NCBI GenBank assembly: GCA_964432975.1
Contig: CAYSPS010000020.1
Span: 1 to 17,112, forward strand
DNA from: CAYSPS01 sp964432975
GTDB taxonomy: Bacteria; Babelota; Babeliae; Babelales; UBA12409
Direction: 5' to 3'
Length of the DNA stretch: 17,112 nucleotides
Positions 14,489 to 17,112 of this stretch are shown piece after piece (positions within the stretch are counted from its first letter, which is position 1; every line of letters starts with the position of its first letter). The translations under genes were made by a program, and so were the position numbers. Under the pieces are notes generated by a model. That model was given only the letters and a program-made list of their open reading frames with translations. It did not search any database and had not been told where the DNA came from.

Positions 14489-15115
14489 TTAGAAATTCAA
14501 TTGTCCGGCAAGCGGATTTTCTGCATCCCGATCACGGAACAATGCGGCCCGTCGATTTAATTCAGCATAGAGCGCGTGTGCATCGCGCTTCAATGCTGAT
14601 TCTTGGCGGCAAAATCCGTAGCCATCGATGCAGATGGGTTTTCCAAGCACATAATCACCGGTTGTAGATAGTTTCTTGGCGCCCTCGTTCATCACACGAG
14701 CAAATTGGGTGGATATCTTCTGGTGCGTTGCCCTAACTAATGGATGAATTCTCATTGTTGCTATTTTTGCGCGTGTTTTGTGAATTGAAGCGAAAACAAG
14801 TTCTCTCATTGTCATGGCGACAGCGTTTGCAACAGTTGCTGTGAGTTGTGCTAAAAATTTTGCGTGAGCAGGGAGGTCGTTGGCGAATATCTCCACGGGT
14901 GGCTGCATGCGTACGACGCCGAATTCAGGTATGTACAGACGTTGTCCTAAAAATAATGTACCAATGCGCGAAGTTGGCAATTCGTGTATAACAGGACCTG
15001 CTGGTCTTTGTTCTTCAGCAAGAGGTTTTGGAGTTCCAGATTCCATGCCAACGCAGGGAGCAGCCGAAAGGGCGCTCAGAAAAAAGATTAATGTGCCTTG
15101 TGATATGCGATTCAT
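14489..15115 (-). CDS. Small secreted protein of unknown function
   Basis: 208 residues. ATG 15115 follows AGGGG. A signal peptide covers about residues 1-20 (MNRISQGTLIFFLSALSA). The middle is a proline-rich stretch and a short beta-like segment (RIGTLFLGQRLYIPEFGVV), then an amphipathic helical region (about 84-150). The last part has two cysteines in ICIDGYGFCRQESALKRDAH. I do not recognise the family; the Cys-Arg-Gln and Asp-Ala-His phrases are faintly reminiscent of transglutaminase-like cysteine proteins, but the protein is too short and the order is not convincing. It follows the hydrolase gene on the same strand by 78 bases, with a possible promoter of its own. Confidence 0.7.
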   Translation of the reverse strand: MNRISQGTLIFFLSALSAAPCVGMESGTPKPLAEEQRPAGPVIHELPTSRIGTLFLGQRLYIPEFGVVRMQPPVEIFANDLPAHAKFLAQLTATVANAVAMTMRELVFASIHKTRAKIATMRIHPLVRATHQKISTQFARVMNEGAKKLSTTGDYVLGKPICIDGYGFCRQESALKRDAHALYAELNRRAALFRDRDAENPLAGQLNF

Positions 15116-15160
15116 GAAGTACCCCTATATGTTTTTGATGAATCGAAAACATGCACTTTT

Positions 15161-15188
15161 ATTCTATCAAAAATAAAATATAATTCAA
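15161..15188 (-). promoter_or_regulatory. Possible promoter of the small secreted protein gene
   Basis: On the minus strand TTGAAT (15188-15183), 16 bases, TAGAAT (15166-15161), about 45 bases before the ATG. Confidence 0.4.
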
Positions 15189-15193
15189 ATTTT

Positions 15194-16450
15194 TCATAAA
15201 TTACGGCGCACGTATTCAGGAATTGCGCCGATAAGTCCTGAAAATGCGAGTTTGCCAATGTTAGCTGTTCCGTAGCATGCGTACGGACGCCAGGTGTTTT
15301 CCAGTGTCGCCTTAATTGGCCACATGAGTGGTGCAAGATTTTTGCTGCGTTGTAGATAATTGCCATGCTCGTCAATGGCGATAATGGACAACGTATTTTC
15401 GTTTTCAACAATAAAATCAATGAATGCGTGCGTGCACGAAATACTGCGCGTTAGCATTCGATCAAGTAATTGCATGATGACTGGCGCATAGGTAACAACG
15501 GGCAATGGGCCAAGAACTTGGAGCGGAAATGTTGGCGTGGTTGCCAAATGGTACATATCAATAAAGAAATAAGATGCATGATTAAATATGTGCGTGTTGC
15601 CGTTCATACGGAGTCCAACATCAATAATTTTTTTGTCTGGAGTATTGGTGATTGTGGTAAAAGTCGACAATCGCCGTTGGCTCGTGCCACTTTCAGTAGA
15701 AACTTTATCGGAAACTTGAATACTATCTGCATCCGAATAAAAACAGATAATTTTTTTAAACATGGCGTGTTGCGCATAATTGGCGGTCTCGACCTGAATT
15801 GGGGTGCCATACAGACACACGGTGTCTAATATGAGATTTTTTTTCTGGTCGTTTTCATGGTAGGCCACATATAAAATGACATTACCACCATGGCTGTGGC
15901 CATGGAGCACTAAACGAATCATGCAATTTTTGTATTGTTGCACAAGGTGTTCTTTAAGGTGTATAAGAGCATTATATAGCTCTCCGGCTGCCTCACGTCG
16001 ATGATTGTCTTCAAGCAGCCCATCCCAGCCAAAGGCATAGTAAAGATTAATTTCATGTGTTGGTGTACCGGTTGAAGCACAGAGCGTGTCATAGCCATTT
16101 GCAACATGCACAGCTGCTTGTTTGCTGATCTCAGGTGGTAGCGCACCACGTCGACATTGCTCAATGCATGAATGTGAGATTTCAACCATGCCGCGCGCAA
16201 GCATAACCTGGCCGTCAAAAAGGCGGCGATCGTCGCGTGACTTGCGCACCGCAATCGTGTACAAATTATTTTCTTGCAGATTACCATTTACAAAAGGGAG
16301 TGCACTGGCAAATGCCAAGCCAGAAAAACGTGTGCCGTGTATAAAAATATGGGCGGTAACGTTTTGAGCAAACGTTGTGGGTAACAAAATCAAATTTATT
16401 GTTATGGAAAATAGTGCTATGGCAACTGTGGCCCTGTGCGGGCCGAGCAC
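15194..16450 (-). CDS. Secreted alpha/beta hydrolase (lipase-like)
   Basis: About 418 residues from GTG 16450. The nucleophile elbow GHSHGG (Ser about 186) and the oxyanion phrase IFIHGT (about 35-40) mark the alpha/beta-hydrolase fold with a lipase-type elbow. FYSDADS and a later HIFNH supply plausible catalytic Asp and His. A hydrophobic stretch (TVAIALFSITINLILLPTTFA) followed by QN is a signal peptide, so the enzyme is exported. The start is the odd part: between the signal core and the repeat there is no ATG or GTG, and the candidates are GTG 16450 (AAGGGG seven bases upstream) and ATG 16507, both inside R copy d. GTG 16450 directly follows a 10-bp hairpin. The substrate cannot be read from sequence. 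It is followed by the small secreted protein gene. Confidence 0.78.
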   Translation of the reverse strand: MLGPHRATVAIALFSITINLILLPTTFAQNVTAHIFIHGTRFSGLAFASALPFVNGNLQENNLYTIAVRKSRDDRRLFDGQVMLARGMVEISHSCIEQCRRGALPPEISKQAAVHVANGYDTLCASTGTPTHEINLYYAFGWDGLLEDNHRREAAGELYNALIHLKEHLVQQYKNCMIRLVLHGHSHGGNVILYVAYHENDQKKNLILDTVCLYGTPIQVETANYAQHAMFKKIICFYSDADSIQVSDKVSTESGTSQRRLSTFTTITNTPDKKIIDVGLRMNGNTHIFNHASYFFIDMYHLATTPTFPLQVLGPLPVVTYAPVIMQLLDRMLTRSISCTHAFIDFIVENENTLSIIAIDEHGNYLQRSKNLAPLMWPIKATLENTWRPYACYGTANIGKLAFSGLIGAIPEYVRRNL

Positions 16451-16634
16451 CCAGGGACCCCTTGTCGGGTCCCTGGAAACCCTGACACCAGGAGTTCCTG
16501 GACCCATTATCGCCCGTAAGGCGGCATTCGCCTTCGACTTCGTCGCGGCTCACACCGCACAACGGGCTTAAAGGCTTGATTTTATAAAGACACTTTTGGA
16601 GTGCTGAAAGAAATTTTTGTATAAATTGATTCAT
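16281..16634 (-). CDS. Small repeated ORF, MNQF family, copy 2 (extended by read-through)
   Basis: ATG 16634 has the same GGAGGT ribosome site and leader as copy 1. The first 28 residues (MNQFIQKFLSALQKCLYKIK then PLSPLCGV) match copy 1; differences are V/I, N/K and a variable FEPSP/LSALQ segment. The stop used by copy 1 is missing because this R copy lacks that segment, so the frame runs through R and into the hydrolase gene in another frame, to 117 residues. Only the first part is likely meaningful. Confidence 0.35.
   Translation of the reverse strand: MNQFIQKFLSALQKCLYKIKPLSPLCGVSRDEVEGECRLTGDNGSRNSWCQGFQGPDKGSLGARPAQGHSCHSTIFHNNKFDFVTHNVCSKRYRPYFYTRHTFFWLGICQCTPFCKW
16430..16570 (-). repeat. 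R element, copy d, overlapping the hydrolase 5' end
   Basis: On the minus strand it shares with copy c the order CCAGG...CCTGG, TGTCAGGGTTT, then the 10-bp hairpin. Hairpins here are CCAGGA/TCCTGG (16488-16501) and CCAGGGACCC/GGGTCCCTGG (16451-16476). It follows the MNQF ORF as copy a does. Confidence 0.8.
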
Positions 16635-16690
16635 GTTTTTACCTCCAGTTATGCATGGGACTTTGGACCTTAGACTTCTTGCCAACGATG

Positions 16691-16712
16691 CACATTTGAT
16701 ATTTCAAATGTG
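16691..16712. repeat. Perfect palindrome with 9-bp arms in the array-MNQF link
   Basis: CACATTTGA (16691-16699), four-base spacer, TCAAATGTG (16704-16712). It sits in the roughly 50 bases that the left cassette lacks. It could be a protein-binding site or a small inserted palindrome. Confidence 0.6.
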
Positions 16713-16784
16713 GGTTTCATGGTGAGTGACTTCGAGTAAATTGGACTTTTTAAATTTCGTTTACTCCTCGATACATTCGATTTT

Positions 16785-17112
16785 GCCGAACACTCGGGGC
16801 GAACGGGCTGATTTAATTTTGTTAAGTCGTGTTTGGTGCTGAATAATTTTGAGCAACTTTTTGATATGTTTGATTTTGCCGAACACTCGGGGCGAACGGG
16901 CTGATTTAATTTTGTTAAGTCGTGTTTGGTGCTGAATAATTTTGAGCAACTTTTTGATATGTTTGATTTTGCCGAACACTCGGGGCGAACGGGCTGATTT
17001 AATTTTGTTAAGTCGTGTTTGGTGCTGAATAATTTTGAGCAACTTTTTGATATGTTTGATTTTGCCGAACACTCGGGGCGAACGGGCTGATTTAATTTTG
17101 TTAAGTCGTGTT
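16785..17112 (-). repeat. 93-bp tandem repeat array, right (3.5 units, continues past the edge)
   Basis: Units begin at 16785, 16878, 16971 and 17064, exactly 93 bases apart, and look identical to one another. They differ from the left array at a handful of bases. The minus-strand frame would read a 31-residue Lys/Ile-rich repeat ending ECIEE at a stop next to the link sequence, as in the left array. The array runs off the right edge. Confidence 0.93.

Noticed and set aside
14489..14640. Transglutaminase-like active site in the small secreted protein
   Set aside because: Only loose Cys, His and Asp phrases, in the wrong spacing and at the end of a short protein.
16785..17112. Regular repeats as a CRISPR array
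   Set aside because: The 93-bp units follow one another without unique spacers and are too long for CRISPR repeats; no cas gene is present.
1..17112. tRNA or rRNA genes
   Set aside because: No cloverleaf with a GTTCGA-type T arm plus CCA-side stem and no rRNA-like stretch was seen on either strand; the GC-rich hairpins belong to repeats or terminators.

Overview
The window looks like part of a small, AT-leaning Gram-negative-type bacterial genome. It has a peptidoglycan transpeptidase, signal peptides on many proteins, a beta-barrel protein ending in an aromatic residue, and the standard genetic code. Reduced or degenerate versions of common proteins, a cysteine-rich outer-membrane protein, a tiny histone-like protein and several unrecognised secreted coiled-coil proteins would fit a host-associated lineage such as Dependentiae (TM6/Babeliae). 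That placement is inference; no rRNA or other marker is present to fix it.

Left part (1-5484, minus strand): an apparent operon of a 908-residue membrane protein, a tyrosine recombinase (XerC/D type) and penicillin-binding protein 2. PBP2 runs off the left edge and is interrupted by a 10-N assembly gap. The membrane protein has about seven TM segments, a GAF-like region, a sigma-54-activator-type AAA+ region stripped of its ATPase motifs, and a C-terminal Fis-type HTH. The operon promoter overlaps the start codon of a divergent 23-codon mini-ORF, which is followed by a hairpin terminator and then by nth, whose product lacks the usual iron-sulfur cysteines.

Middle (6284-10000): a 42-residue Lys/Arg-rich protein on the minus strand with its own promoter and terminator; two secreted helical/coiled-coil proteins in tandem, closed by a strong terminator; and a cysteine-rich outer-membrane beta-barrel candidate. 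A paralogue of the second coiled-coil protein lies at 13487-14428.

Repeat-rich part (about 10036-12258 and 16430-17112): several interspersed elements recur. (1) 93-bp tandem arrays. (2) A two-tier stem-loop with compensatory changes. (3) A small conserved ORF starting MNQF behind a perfect GGAGGT ribosome site. (4) A roughly 140-250-bp multi-hairpin element, here called R, present four times, whose arms co-vary between copies. Array, mini-ORF and R occur in the same order at both 10633-10036 and 17112-16430, so they look like one composite cassette. Two direct copies of R bracket an AbrB-type antitoxin/Doc toxin module, and a fragment of the doc 3' end is duplicated beyond one R copy.

Right part: prfB (RF2, no programmed frameshift), the coiled-coil paralogue, a short secreted protein of unknown function, and a secreted alpha/beta hydrolase whose only workable start codons lie inside an R copy. 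The best candidate for an undescribed system is the R / MNQF / tandem-array cassette; the degenerate membrane-bound AAA+ regulator is the second.
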